A DNA stretch of 64,000 nt from Puccinia triticina (lineage: Eukaryota > Basidiomycota > Pucciniomycetes > Pucciniales > Pucciniaceae): contig NC_070564.1 of the NCBI RefSeq assembly GCF_026914185.1, forward strand, positions 1,736,001-1,800,000, written 5' to 3'. Numbering within the stretch: position 1 is the stretch's first letter; every line of letters begins with the position of its first letter. Below, piece by piece: positions 32,783-44,763 of the stretch. A program made the translations under genes and the position numbers. The notes beneath the pieces are model-generated. The model worked only from the letters and a program-made list of their open reading frames with translations, did not search any database and was not told the origin of the DNA.

Positions 32783-34161
32783 CCAGACATAGTTGTAAAT
32801 CTCTTATCTGCTAGATGTCTCATTCTCGAAGACTACATTATTCAATTAAATAAAAACTCGTTTGAAATTTTAAAAAATAATGAAATTAAAATGTCCGGCA
32901 ATTATATTGGCAACTTGCCCTGCCTTCAATTTGAGAATCTTGAGCACTCGAGTAATTTATCATCTGCGGAATTTCTCCACAAATCACTCGGACATGTGAG
33001 CTATCATCGATTGAGGAAGAAACTTGGTATCCCTCTAAAAATCCTGAAGAATTGTGAATCTTGTGCAGTCTCAAAAATCACCAAAGCATCCTTCAAATCA
33101 CATCACAAGTCTGCAGAAAAACCACTTGAAGAGATACATCTCGACTTGATTGGACCAATCTGGCCACCATCGTTTGAAGGACACAAATATATTCTTACAA
33201 TTGTCGATAGCTGTACGCGCCTCTGTGCCACAATTCCTCTGAAACACAAGAGTGATATTCCATCTACCTTATCTTTTCTTCTTGATTTTGAAGCAAAAAG
33301 ATTTGGATTTCACCCATCGATTCTTCACTCAGATCGAGGTTCAGAATTTCTGAATCAAATCATGTCAGAGTACTGCGAATCTCATCGCATCAAACAGAGT
33401 ACATCAGATGCCTACACGCCGCAACAAAACGGTCTTGCAGAACGCTTCAACAGGATGATTCTTGAGTCCTTAAGAACCATTTTGGAGGACTCTGGCATTC
33501 CTCGGAAGTTCTGGAGCAAAATTGCTAAAGTTAGCTGTCTAACGCTCAATCAAATTCCGACTCATCGATCTAAGAAATGCCCTTTCGAACTTTTCAAGGA
33601 TCGTTTGCTTCCTCTTAACTACTTTCATCCAATAGGCAATCAAGTGTCATACTTAATTGAACCCAAGCAGCCTCACTCTAAACTGAAACCGAAGGGAAAA
33701 TTAGGAAGACTGATAGGATACATAGATGACTTGAGATCGTATCGAATTCTAACAGATGATGGAAAGTTGGTTGACACAAAAAGTGTGCAGTTTCTCGACT
33801 ATGAACCTCCTTCATCAAAAGAATCCGACTGGGACATTGATGTGCTCGATGATGTTAATCATGAAGAATCTGAAGATGAAAACGTTCCTGAAACAAGTTC
33901 TGAAACTGACGATGAGACTGTTGCCTCCGGACTCAATCCTGCTCTTACAATCACTCGCACTCTTCGAGATCGTACTTCCCGTATCAAGCCTTCAAAATAC
34001 TCTTATCTTTCAACTGATCCTAGTTCTTATAAGAAGGCAATAAACTCGAGCAAAAAGGAGAAGTGGTTTGAAGCGTCCAATGAAGAATTGTCGAATATTG
34101 AACATCATGAGGTTTGGGATGACATGTTTGATGTTCCAAAGTCTTTTCTACGTACTCTCTG
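32783..34161 (+). pseudogene. Copia integrase and start of reverse transcriptase
   Basis: It continues the Copia frame after the KDZ transposon (PDIVVNLLSARCLILEDYII). It has the GAG-pre-integrase zinc motif (HKSLGHVSYHRLRKK...CESCAVSK) and an rve core with catalytic residues in EIHLDLIGPIW, ILHSDRGSEF and QQNGLAERFNR. A Copia-type C-terminal region with an acidic linker (HEESEDENVPETSSETDDE) follows. The frame itself is intact. It stops artificially where the 647-bp element is inserted in FLRTL. Confidence 0.88.
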
Positions 34162-34808
34162 CAGCGGTGGGCAGATACGTTCTCCAAATGGATAACTCTG
34201 CTGGTAACGTAACCTTTACAGTTATGTTATCTGCTAGTTACAGATATCTAATTTGGAGTTACGATATCTCCTGCAGAAAATGGCCTCCAATTTATCTAGT
34301 TACGTTCCCTGGTTATTTTGAACAAAACCAGTTACGTTACATTTTTTCCCAGATTTGGGTAACTTTGGTGTAACTTTCTGGTAAAGGCCCTGATTTGTGG
34401 TTGTTTTTATCAATATGAGCGAGATGTTTGCTCAAGTTGACACTAAACAACCACATAAACTCAGTATGCTGCCAGGAAGCCACATTAAAAGTTGTTCAGA
34501 GTGAGAGTTGAACCCACACCTTCAAATGTCACTAATCTGAGAGAGGCAAGCCTTAACCAATAAGCTAAAGACATGATACCAACTTGCTCTTTTTTTCAAT
34601 AATCTCAACCCCCTTTACAAAAATCTCTATATCAAAAAAGTTACGTTACCAAAAACATAAAAAATCAGGTTGAAAAAAAAGTTACTTTACTATACTTTAC
34701 TGCAAGAATTTTGTACGTTACCAAAATGGCCAATTTGGATAACTAAAAAGGTGTTACGTTATCCAATTTCACTGCTGTAACGTAAAGTAACGAATCTGCC
34801 CACCGCTG
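34162..34808. mobile_element. 647-bp TIR element with 7-bp duplication
   Basis: It starts CAGCGGTGGGCAGATACGTT and ends AACGAATCTGCCCACCGCTG. The flanking duplication is CTCTCTG (34,155-34,161 and 34,809-34,815). Subterminal regions are full of GTAACGTAA/TTACGTTAC motifs. It is non-coding and probably hAT-derived (inference from TSD size and TIR form). It carries a tRNA-like promoter pair. Confidence 0.88.
34505..34571 (-). other. tRNA-like A box and B box
   Basis: The minus strand reads TAGCTTATTGGTTAAGGC (A-box-like), then about 35 nt later GGGTTCAACTC (B box) in a T-arm-like GTGGG-TTCAACT-CTCAC. The acceptor and anticodon stems do not pair, so it is not a functional tRNA. A tRNA-derived piece (SINE-like) within the element is likely. 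Confidence 0.45.
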
Positions 34809-34815
34809 CTCTCTG

Positions 34816-35348
34816 GATCTTCAAGACCAAGCCAGATACCCTGTTGGCCAATGAACGCAAGAAGGCAAGATTATGCATTCAGGGGTTTCTTCAGAAAGAA
34901 GGCAAAGACTATGGGGAGACGTTTGCCCCCACGGGAAAATTTACCACTCTTCTGATATTGCTGATGTTCGCAATTGACAAAAAATTATCCATTAGACAAT
35001 TTGACGTTAAGAGTGCTTTTCTTTTACGCTCCGCTAAAAGAGGAACTCTATATCAAGACACCCGAAGGGTCGACTCGCAAAGCTCCTTATCTGAGATTAA
35101 AAAAATCTCTCTACGGATTAAAACAGGCGCCTGCGAACTGGTACAAGACGCTTACGTCGTGGTTTGTTGAAATCAAATACAGTCAATCGGCCTCAGATCC
35201 TTGCTTGTTCATACACAACAACAAGACTTCACACATTTTCTTTCATGTTGATGATCTCATAGTCGTTGGCAATGTCAAAAGATTTGAAAAACTTTTCCTA
35301 AAATGATTTCCAAATTCCTCTGCTCACGATCCAGACACGCTGCTCGGC
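34816..35348 (+). pseudogene. Copia reverse transcriptase, frameshifted
   Basis: It resumes with WIFKTKPDTLLANERKKARL, then SIRQFDVKSAFL. The continuation YAPLKEELYIKTPEGSTRK lies in another frame, with one extra T in a T-rich run near 35,025. HVDDLIVVG is the YxDD-type active site. The gene is cut by the solo LTR after 35,348. Confidence 0.88.
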
Positions 35349-35813
35349 TGTAAGAATTGAGCGTATGTAAATGAAAATTAGTCATATTACATATGTATTA
35401 CGTCGGAGGTAATTGGACAGATACGTAGTTAGCTGACAAACAATTAGACTAATAAGGTTAAGACTGATACCAAACAGGAATATGACGTCAGTATCAAGAG
35501 GAACAGCTTATCACCTAGGATCGAAAAGGATCAGGCCCGGATTTCCTTTGTTATCTGATCTTTGTACTTGCTACCGTTATCTTTCTCTGTTTTGTCTATA
35601 AAAGGTTCTCTTATGCGCGCATCAGGTTGTCTTTCTCCTATCGCAATATTTTGTTTTCTTTATCGCCTTTATACTTCAAACCAAAAATAAACCTTAAAGA
35701 ACCTTATATATGCACATCAGTGTCTCGTGAGAATCTGCCTTAGTTATCGTTAGCTTGTCTGTGATATTCCGAAACGATCTGTTTCTGGCACGTGTGATAT
35801 TTTAGTCATTACA
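35349..35813 (+). mobile_element. Solo LTR, 465 bp
   Basis: Begins TGTAAGAATTGAGCG and ends GTCATTACA. It is flanked by a perfect 5-bp duplication TCGGC (35,344-35,348 and 35,814-35,818). TATAAAAGG lies at about 35,597 and AATAAA at about 35,687. It belongs to an LTR family different from the Copia that hosts it. Confidence 0.92.
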
Positions 35814-35818
35814 TCGGC

Positions 35819-36676
35819 ATGGATGTTGACATCATAAATGACTCCATCTCTCTGTCTCAGGAAAAGTTAATTGATAAAGGTCTAAAGATGCTTGGATTAT
35901 CTGATTGCAAGGCGGTCAATACTCCGTTGTCTGTGGCGGTACAATTGAAATCAGCGACACAGCAAGAGAAGGATGAGTTTTCAAAATTGAACATCAATTA
36001 CCGGACTTTCACAGGGATTCTGAACTATCTGTCTTGCCGAACACGACCTGATCTTGCTCCTGCTGTTTTGATTCTGTCAAGCTTCAACAATGATCCAGGC
36101 ATCACTCACTGGAAAGAAGTGATGCATTGCTGGAAATACGTGAAAGGTACATGGCGACTCCATCTCACCTTGCGATCTAGTGCGACGGGGTCGAATTCCT
36201 TACAACACTTCACGGACGCGACGTGGGCTGATGATCTAGAAACGCGACTGTCAAGGAGTGGGTCAATATGTTTCTGGAAGAATTGTCCCATTGCTTGGAA
36301 TAGCAAAAAACAGCGAAATATTACACTATCCTCGACTGAAGCAGAACTCAACGCACTGGCGGATGGGGTACAGGAGAATCAATGGATAAAATACCTAGTA
36401 GAAGAGCTATGGAAAGAAAATCTTGAACCATCAACTTTTCACATTGATAATCAGGGTCTAGCCAAAAAACTCAAGAATTTTGGATCAAACTCAAAGACGA
36501 AACACTTGGACATCAAGATGAAGTGGCTCAGGGACTTAAAAAACAACAGTGAAATCACCGTCACTCTAATTCTGTCTGAAGATATGATTGCCGATACACT
36601 TACAAAAGCAAGCAACGTAGGATCACTCAACAGGCTTTGTGAGAAGTGCTTTTTGGTTCATTACTCACCAAGCTGA
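35819..36676 (+). pseudogene. Copia reverse transcriptase end and RNase H
   Basis: An intact frame, MDVDIINDSISLSQEKLIDK, with the connection domain (SYLSCRTRPDLA-like: NYLSCRTRPDLAPAV) and RNase H motifs FTDATWADD, LSSTEAELNAL, HIDNQG and KTKHLDIKMKWLRD. The end MIADTLTKA is typical of Copia. It stops six bases before the 3' LTR. It is part of the broken polyprotein. Confidence 0.88.
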
Positions 36677-36682
36677 GGGGGG
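36675..36682 (+). promoter_or_regulatory. Polypurine tract of the Copia element
   Basis: GAGGGGGG directly abuts the 3' LTR, the position used for plus-strand priming. Confidence 0.75.
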
Positions 36683-37397
36683 TGTTGAAACTCAAGCGCG
36701 CTCTGCGGCGCATGTGGCGCATCTCTCAAAATCAAGCGCCTCATGCGCAAATCTAAGCTGTCCTCAAATATCATCAATACAACCCTATTCAATCTTAACT
36801 TGTTCCGTCCTCATTTCCCACGGTTGTGGATCATCGATCTCCGAACAAAAATCTTCCTCCCACTTTGATCAACCTTCAACTCCACTCAGATCTAGTCTCA
36901 ACTTCGTCAACTCTTCCCATCAACATCGTTGACTCTTCCGCTCGCCCCGCGAAGCTTTAACTTGGACAGCCGTATTGGCTTCCACCTTGGTGAGAAATGC
37001 ACCATCACATTTCTGATCTTTTGTCGACCCGGCTCCTCAAATTATCAAATACTAACTTCCTTTCTTGTTTCCAGTTTTCTTATCCTAGATCCAGTTTTGT
37101 TCTCCATTCATTTCCCATCACAGATTGTTACCTATATCTCTTAGGGTTTGTTTTGACTCCTTTCAACTCTCTTCAATTTCTACATTGACTAACAATCTTA
37201 TCATCCTCTCACAGTTAAATTCTACACTCTTATTGCCGTCCTCATATAGTTGTCCTCTTTTATATATATTTACTATTGTCTCAGGGTTGGTTTCTCTTCT
37301 TCCTTTTATTCTATCTTATCCATGTTTTTATTGTGTTCTTACCTTTTCTTCTCAGTTCTGGTTTTGGTTTATTAGAAATAAAAAGTCAGGTTCTTTA
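36683..37397 (+). repeat. Copia 3' LTR
   Basis: 715 bp, partner of 11,658-12,372. It is followed directly by CCCCG, the second target-duplication copy. Confidence 0.93.
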
Positions 37398-38128
37398 CCC
37401 CGTCCTGCAGGGACTCTCTGTAGGAGAGGCTTATGACTAATGTTGTAAATTTGGCCTGAAAGTTCTGGGCTTTTGTGGCTTTTCAAAGCTTTTTTTTCTT
37501 TCACCCCTCACACAAAAAAACCCATCCAAAACCAGGTGAAGCAGTGAAGGGCATGAATAGCCAACCATCTTAGCTTCCAGATCCTGTCCTCAAAGTGAAA
37601 ATTGGTCACATGAGCTGGATTGGGCAAGGCATCTTAACAAGAGCCTGGTTGATGGGGGATTCCTCACATGCCATATGCTTTCAGCCATAACTATGGGTAA
37701 ATGTGGTAGTATGCATTTCCATTGTGCCTATTACCACTTGCCAAAACCTTGGTTGAAAGTATAATGTAAGCCACCCATAATTATATGTCAAGCTAGATAC
37801 ATACATGCATAACTTACAGGTTGACAAACCTTGAAAACCAAAAGTTTGACAAAGCGTGGAAAGAGAAGGGTTGGAACCTCAAGGGATGGGTGTAGCGTCA
37901 AAAGATGGGGATGAACCGGAGGATTCTGATGGTCCAAAAGGCATTCAAAAGGCCCTTTGGGAACAGGGTCAAAGTTGAAAAATGGCACAAAATCCCCACC
38001 AAAAGGCCTCAAACGCTCAGGCCAAAAAGTGGACATTAGTCCCAAGTCCCTCCTTTGGAGGTCACACAAAGCGCAAGGGTGCTTTGCGCCAGCCCAGGCT
38101 ATACCAGGGCCCTCTGATGTGGGGGACT
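37398..38128. mobile_element. Right part of the TIR element interrupted by Copia
   Basis: It resumes with TGCAGGGACTCTCTGTAGGAGAGGCTTATG, which in the uninterrupted relative (6905-6947) directly follows the sequence found at 11,605-11,657. Its right end, GCGCCAGCCCAGGCTATACCAGGGCCCTCTGATG...GGGGGACTTGC (about 38,085-38,128), matches the end of the 13,270 element. Non-coding. Confidence 0.6.
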
Positions 38129-38129
38129 T

Positions 38130-38560
38130 GCAAGGGTGGGCCGCTACGCTAAACTAGCGGTAGCAGCCGCTATCTGATAGTTTCCAGAAATATGTGGTAG
38201 TTTCATTTGAAGCTGAAATCATCTACACTACTGGATAGTTTGGTGGCTTTTTCCACCTTGATATTGATGGTATTTTTAGTGTCAATTACAAGGCACCAAA
38301 CTTTTCCTCAGTGTAGAATTTTTACGCTATTCAATTCTTTTGTACATTTCAGTGCAGTTGTATTCCTGCTACACTATGCTACACTACACTAAAATTGCAA
38401 GATTTGCTCCGCTACACTTGCAAACTGAACTAAGCTACACTGACTACATTAGTTTCACTAACTTGCCAAGCTGAGATCAGCTACCTGGAAACTGACACAC
38501 TAGCTATCAGTCACACAGCGCACAATCTATCAGGTGATGTAGTATCTCACAGCAGGTGGC
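38130..38560. repeat. 'GCTACACTA' non-coding repeat, family A
   Basis: Starts GGGCCGCTACGCTAAACTAGCGG and contains many CTACACTA-type motifs. The same opening sequence, inverted, occurs at 47,322-47,340 (GGTAGCGTAGCGGCCC), and CTACACT motifs recur at 44,455-44,680. Probably a miniature element; exact ends not determined. Confidence 0.4.
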
Positions 38561-38635
38561 AATGGGAGTCAAACTTGTGCATTCTCGTGCATTGTCAAAA
38601 GAATATCATGCCAGAACCGGCCATCCTGACTGCTA

Positions 38636-38990
38636 TAGTGCCCCCCACAACTTCTTGACTAACCCTTGCCCCCAAAAAAACAGGAACTTTGAACAATGTG
38701 TTCAAAGTTACCAGACATGTAGCATATGTAAATTACATATTGTTGAGCCTTACAGAAGTAGGAGAACTCAAACATATATACTTGAGGTCTGTGCAATGGC
38801 TCAAAACAAAGGAAAGTGTTTTTTAGGCATTGTACAGACCCCAAGTATACATTTTTGAGTTCTCCTGCTTCTGTAGGGCTCAAAAACATATACTTCACAT
38901 ATGATACATGTCTGGTGGCTTTGAACACATTGTTCAAAGTTCCATTTTTTTTGCGGGCAAGGGGTAGTCAAGAAGTTGTGGGGGGCACTG
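38636..38990. mobile_element. 355-bp foldback MITE at a TA site (mariner-like)
   Basis: Ends TAGTGCCCCCCACAACTTCT and CAGTGCCCCCCACAACTTCT (inverted), flanked by TA (38,634-38,635 and 38,991-38,992). The arms of about 170 bp are complementary almost to the middle, including ACTTTGAACAATGTGTTCAA. Non-coding. Confidence 0.85.
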
Positions 38991-38992
38991 TA

Positions 38993-39533
38993 TGTGATGT
39001 CAAATTCTTTGGGGGCTAATCAATTAGCAAAATTTCAGAATGGATTTTGGACTTCATTTTTTTCATTTATTATCATTCATTTCAGTCAATCCATCAATTT
39101 TTATTATTCATTATTTTTTGGGAATGGTATTGAAGATTTTCCAAAATCATCATTTAATGCAAGCAATTTTGTAAGTTTTGTGATGTTCCAAATACTTTTT
39201 ATTTTGTTATGTTCATTCTTCTGAAGTCATTTTACACACTTGTTCTCAAATCCTCATGACTTCAAGTTTGTGGGTTGGCCTTCTAAAATGAGCTTTTGGT
39301 GGTACCAAACAAAACAAAACCCAAAGCAGGGGAGGCCCCTGTGGCTAACACGCAAGTGCAATGAAAAAAGGATGAAGTATGTTTGTAACAACAGGGATGC
39401 CCTGTCTTGTTGCAAGGGTGTGCCTTCTGTCCCAGGTATTCCCCTTGCTCAGCCAGCCTGATTGTACTTGCTTGCTTGTCCAGATGACCTCAAAACTCCA
39501 ATGATCTTGACCTTTTTCATCATTGCCAAAATC
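38993..39533. other. Nothing recognised
   Basis: AT-rich, then mixed sequence without gene or repeat. It ends with AAATC, the target duplication of the next LTR. Confidence 0.5.
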
Positions 39534-41913
39534 TGTCAGGCTTGGTGATGCCAAGAGCAAGAGTGCTCTTCTAGCTACGCCGGCGACAGAGCACGGTGCA
39601 ATAGCGCGCGCAGCAAAAGCGCGGTGAAAGTGCGAAGTAACTGAAGACAGTTAATTCTAATGAACCCAAAAAGGGGGTTGAACGGAGGGGCCAGGGGCGC
39701 CTGGGGTGGTTTAGTGCCCTCTGCGGTTCTTCCAGGGCCTGCGCACAAAATGCACAGGGGTTTTTGTAGCCTGTGACGTCTGGGGCCCTTGGGAAGGGGG
39801 CGATTGCGCGATAAATCGCTCCCAGGAGATATAAAGGGATAGAAATCCCTGTAGAAAGGAAAAAAACGCAGACTTACTTGTAAAAGGAAGTCTGCAACAA
39901 AAAAAACACAATCGATCCGAAAAAACCAAAGTCAAGGCGATGTCAGGCTGGCGAACTGGTCGATGAGACGAGTGGCGAGACTGGCGATGTGTCAAACTGG
40001 TTATAATAGGTATCTGAGGGGCCTTCCTTTGCCCAAAGGCCCTTGATTATATATTCGAGCTACAACCGGTAGGGTTGTAGCTCTTATTGCAAATGCTTCC
40101 TCGGTTTCTCAGCCGGAGGAAGGAGTGCTTCTGACCAGGGTGACGGGAGTGAAGGGGGATTCTACTAGTCCCTTCGCTCCCGTTCATTTTCATTTGTTAT
40201 TCAATCTTTTTGCTATTCCTTGGCTCAAGGAATAGCGTGGTTTATGTTCCATCATTGGCCGGGGGAGGAGGAGTAGTATAATTCTGTTTCTCTCCTCCCC
40301 GACTGAAGTCCTTCTATTTCTCATGGAGACTACTCTCTGTTTAGTAGTCTCTTGAGAGTGTCTGGCAACCCGTTCTCTTGGCTTGAGAAAGGGTTTGAAC
40401 TATTGTTCTTTCTCCTGCCGATTCTTTGGCTGGAGCTTTATTATCCTTACTTGTCTAAGGAATCTTTGTCAGGCTCGGTGATGCCAAGACACGAAGTCCT
40501 CTAGCTACACGAGTGACTGCGGCGAGTGAGCGCGTCGGTAGACGCGGTAGGATGATGGTATTAAAGTTTTTATATCCCTAATGGGATGTAACGGAGGGGC
40601 CGCGAGAGCAGCGGAATGGTTATGGTGCCCTCCCGGGCGGTTCTTACAGGGCCTGACGAGCAGGGGTAGTGGATCCTGTGTTGTCTGGGGTCCGACAAGC
40701 GGGGGTAGTTCGACAGATTCCCAAATAGATAGATAGGGAATAATTCCCGAGGTGATAAAGAGAAAAGAGGCTGGACTTACTGAGAGTCCAGCAAGAAAAA
40801 CAGTGAATCAAGAACGGTTCTAACACGAGCATGACAGCGAACAGGTCGGCAAACAATTGGTTGGCGAGGGTGTGCGCTGATGTGCGGTTTAAGACAGTTG
40901 ACAATTCTGGGGAGCAAGAGTCCTCCAGAGCCCGTCTTTTTATGCGGTTCTGGCGAGCTCTTCGGCTTGGTAAACTCCTAGCTATCCTCCCAATACATCT
41001 CATCGGAGAGCATAGCATTTTTACTGCTCATGATACTCTTAGGACCCGTATCTCTTGGAGACGGGTCATAGGCAACGGGACCTCTTCGCTGGTTCTACAG
41101 AAGCTTCCTACTCAACCTGACGCTCTATCCATCCTCCGCTCTCGTGTAGAGGATGGATAAATGTTGGTATACATGCGGAGAACACCGGAACCTTTGGGAC
41201 TTTTAGGTTACCGTCTCTGAGGTGCTATGGCCCTCGGAAACTCGTTTCCTTGGCACTAGCTTCCAGGCGGCTGTTGGCTCCACGCGATCAGGTACGGAAT
41301 TTATTGTTTAGCCGCCTACAGGCGGCGGTATCTTCTACGCGATCAAGTACTGTAGTATGTACTCTGTATCTTGTGGCTGATTGATTTTAGCCGCTACCCA
41401 GCGCAACCTGTCTCCATGCTAACAGTGGCTGGATGCTGTGAATCACGTGGGTCGTCTAAGAAGGTCTTTCTCTAAATAGTTCCTTTTTTGTTACATGTAC
41501 CTGTTTATGATTTGTTGTACAATGAGATTCTGGACCGCGCGGCGGTCTTTTTGGTGTATAGCTTCTCTAGGAAGCTATTTGTTGTAAAAAATTGTTCAAA
41601 CTAATCTAACCTGTGCAGAGGTCCGCGCTGCGGTCTGCTCTGCACCTAATTTACTGTGCTCTTGGCTGCGCTACCGGAGCTGCAGGCGGGGCTCTATTCT
41701 AGAATGGTAGCCCGGCTGACAATCTTTATTATTATGTATGTAGTTATTAATTGTTCTTATTCTGTGCGCGGCGCTCCGCGCCGCAGCTAAGACTTTCCAA
41801 GAAAGAAGTTTTATTCTTGTATGTGGCGCTCTGCGCCGCTATTAGTACATACAATTTTTGTAATGTTACAATAGTTAGCCGGGCTCTAACTTATTATATT
41901 AGCCCGGCTGACA
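39534..41913. mobile_element. Solo LTR X (about 1.1 kb), interrupted
   Basis: Starts TGTCAGGCTTGGTGATGCC and ends TTAGCCCGGCTGACA. It is flanked by AAATC (39,529-39,533 and 41,914-41,918). A related LTR is inserted at 40,467-41,721. Without it and its duplication, X is 1,120 bp. Confidence 0.85.
40467..41721. mobile_element. Solo LTR Y (1,255 bp) nested in LTR X
   Basis: Starts TGTCAGGCTCGGTGATGCC and ends GTAGCCCGGCTGACA. It is flanked by ATCTT (40,462-40,466 and 41,722-41,726). X and Y share terminal sequence and blocks such as AACGGAGGGGCC and CAGGGCCTG, so they are relatives of one LTR family. Confidence 0.87.
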
Positions 41914-41918
41914 AAATC

Positions 41919-44449
41919 TATCTTTCTTAGCCCACAAGCAATCAAATAGATTCTTCCAGTGTTTCTTTGAACTCCTGAATGACTTCAAAGCCATTGGAAC
42001 CGAAGTAGCTCTTCAAATTAGGACATCTTAGCCGGCCAGAAACCGTCACTGCACTTGACAATATCAGTAAAGTGAATAGTTCTTCCCCTCTGTCCAACCT
42101 ATTCTAACATTACAACACTTTATCCTCACAAGCAGGTCTGAATTATCCCTTCTAGCAGGTCGCAATTACTCTTTTTTTAGCTGTTTGCAACCATCCTTCC
42201 AACCAGTTCGCCATCCAAAGGTTTTGCTATTCTTTTGTTGCCCTCTGAACAATAAAAAAGTATCTGCTTGTTTTTTTGAAAGCAATAGAAGCTAACCTCA
42301 AAAGCATGACTGCATGACTCAATCACATGTTTTTTCATCAGTCGATTTGGGTCCGCTTGTCAGCCTTAGAGTCATCACAGCTGACCTAAAAGCTGCCTGT
42401 TCTACCTTTGTTACATATAAATTACTTTATATCTTTTTCATCTTAAGAGATAACCTTGTTTTGACTTCATATTCTGTTTCCTCATGCAATTTTAACCCTA
42501 GTTACAACTTATAAATTCCTTGTAACTATACTCCTTCCCTGAGTTACTGAGTTATGGCGCCCTTGCGCAGTTGTGACGTGTCAGCGCTACCAGGCGCGCC
42601 AAACCACATGTACATATGTAAATTACATAAGCAAACTGTGAAAATTTTCGTAGTCAGGATCCCCCTTGCCTGAGGCGGATCTACAGACTTCAGCACACCA
42701 GAACCACCACCCAGATAACTCCAGGATCACCACCAAAGAGCCTACTATACTCCCAGTATACCTACCGTCACAGGCGCCTAGGATATTGACAGTAAGTAAC
42801 CTCTTTCACTGAACCTTGTTTATCTCAGAGGTACAACTCTGTGTCTTGCTTGATCTGCTCTTTCTTCTGGTTTTGCCTCCTTCTTGATCACAGGGCTGTC
42901 CCTCCAAATCTACAGGCCTTTGCCTCTATCTTGATCACAGGGCTGTCCCTTATTATCACTTGGCCTTCGCCACAAATCTAGGTTTCAGGGCTGTCCCTCA
43001 GGTTTCCCATTAAGAACCTTGACTGTCCAGAGAGAAGTCTAAAAAACTGTGGCTGGTTTAAACTTATCTAATCCAGATACCCTCCTGAGAGGAAGCTGTA
43101 GCACTTCTAGCACAGATAAGCAGCACTCTTCAGAAGAGTAGCATTGCCAGTGGATGTGCATTCCCACTAGAATAACCTAGTACTTCTCTTCTTCCTTATC
43201 CTGCTTGGTTTCCCTTTCTCTTTCTCTTTTTCTCTTATAGTTGTAGTTTCTTTATCCCAAGAAATCCAACCATTGCCCCCCCATTTCTTGTGTCCTGAGG
43301 TCACTATAGAGACCCAGGCTCACACCGCTGGGCACACTCCTTCAAGCTCCCCTCCAAACAACCACTGCTTGCAACTGTAATTCAATCAACATACTTGCCT
43401 ATCTCTACACTCACATTCAATGTCAGCTGCACTTTCTAACAGCTAACTCCTCCTTTTATAATCTGTTTAAGGTACCTTCAAGTTTTGCTTTGCATTGTTT
43501 TGATAGCAAATGAGGATTCAATTTATTAAACAACAAGAACTGCTTCTGATGTACAAAAAAACTATCATGATCTCTTCTGCTTTTGATCCGCTGCTGATTG
43601 CTATGCAACAATACTTTTTATTTTATATTTTAACTTTGTGAAGAAAATCTCAAACCCAAACAACCCACCTAGACCAGGATGGCAAGGTCCCAGAGCAAGC
43701 ATTATGATTTGATTTTCTCTACTAACTTCAACAAATTGCTGATTTAGCTTCTCCTTTTTTTCTTCTATGCCTTTGACTGATTCTCTTCCATTCTTTTACA
43801 TAATATTATGCTACTGAGTGCTATGCTGGATTTTGGTACTTGAAAATCATGCGGGTGACCGGCATAACACAAAGGAACCATAATGCTTTGAAAATACTGT
43901 CAAAGGATTGGAACAAGGAATAGAAGAAAGCTGAGGAGCATGCATTTTTCCAACAGGAAGCTACAGGTCTCAATACACCTGATGTGAAGCCCCCGCGCTC
44001 CGCGGGGTTTCACATGAAGTGTCACAAGGACAAACCTCGCTCAAGTATATCATGTTTCCCTTCTTCCACCTCCCTAGCCGGTAGAGATCCCTGCCCCCAT
44101 ATCTCTCCCGGCTAGGTAAGCCTTTTCCTCTCCTTTCCTTCTCCCAGTTGCTTCCTTCTCCTCTCCTACTGTTTGTGTACTTACTGAGAGATCCCTGCCC
44201 CCATATCTCTCCCGGCTAGACTGTTCCCCCTTTTGCAATATATAGCCCGTGAACTAGAATCTCGACTCAAGGTTCCCCCCTCTGTGTCCCCACTCGACGG
44301 ACAGTGAAGGACTCCCCTACTGGAGTCCTTACACCTGATCAACTCCACAAGTTGTTTTGATGGCAGCAAGTCAAGTTTGAGCTGCTCAATCTCTATCTGT
44401 CAATTCCACTGGACAAAAAAATAATCCAACTTGTCCACCCACCAATGCA
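41919..44449. other. 2.5 kb without genes
   Basis: No supported coding region. Small features: three copies of CAGGGCTGTCCCT (42,891-42,995); a hairpin GATGTGAAGCCCCCGCGCTC / GCGGGGTTTCACAT (43,981-44,015); and a duplicated AGAGATCCCTGCCCCCATATCTCTCCCGGCTAG-type block at about 44,085 and 44,188. A possible short LTR lies near 42,525-42,772, unsupported. Confidence 0.45.
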
Positions 44450-44763
44450 AACCCGCTAAACTACGCTGAAATCCCGCTACACTAACACTAACAGGCCCTC
44501 TAAAGTAATAATTAGTGTAGCCAAAAAATACTGTGCAGATTTGTAGTGTAGTTGATCACTGTGCTACACTGAAATTTAGTGTAGCTCATCCATCCGCTAA
44601 CATCTCTACCAAACCTCTATCCATGAAAACTGGTAGTTGTAGTCCTCTTAGTTTGGGCTAAACTAACACTACGCTACCAAGTTTTTTCCGCCAATTTTTT
44701 TTTTGTTAGTTGCTAGTTGGCAAAAATTAGCGCTTAAAGTTCCTGTAGATTAGCGTAAAAATA

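Larger units (their letters stand above)
11658..37397 (+). mobile_element. Copia (Ty1/copia) LTR retrotransposon with four nested insertions
   Basis: It is bounded by two 715-bp LTRs and a CCCCG target duplication (11,653-11,657 and 37,398-37,402). The total length is 25,740 bp. Four insertions lie inside it: 13,270-13,947 (9-bp TSD), 14,189-32,774 (8-bp), 34,162-34,808 (7-bp) and 35,349-35,813 (5-bp). Subtracting each with one TSD copy leaves 5,335 bp, normal for Copia. The domain order gag, protease, integrase, reverse transcriptase, RNase H on the plus strand is the Copia order. Coding is degraded: two stops in gag, DSV instead of DSG in the protease and a frameshift in the reverse transcriptase. 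Confidence 0.93.

Noticed and set aside
42525..42772. Short LTR ending in CCGTCACA followed by GGCGCC
   Set aside because: No partner and no duplication found; primer-site resemblance is weak.
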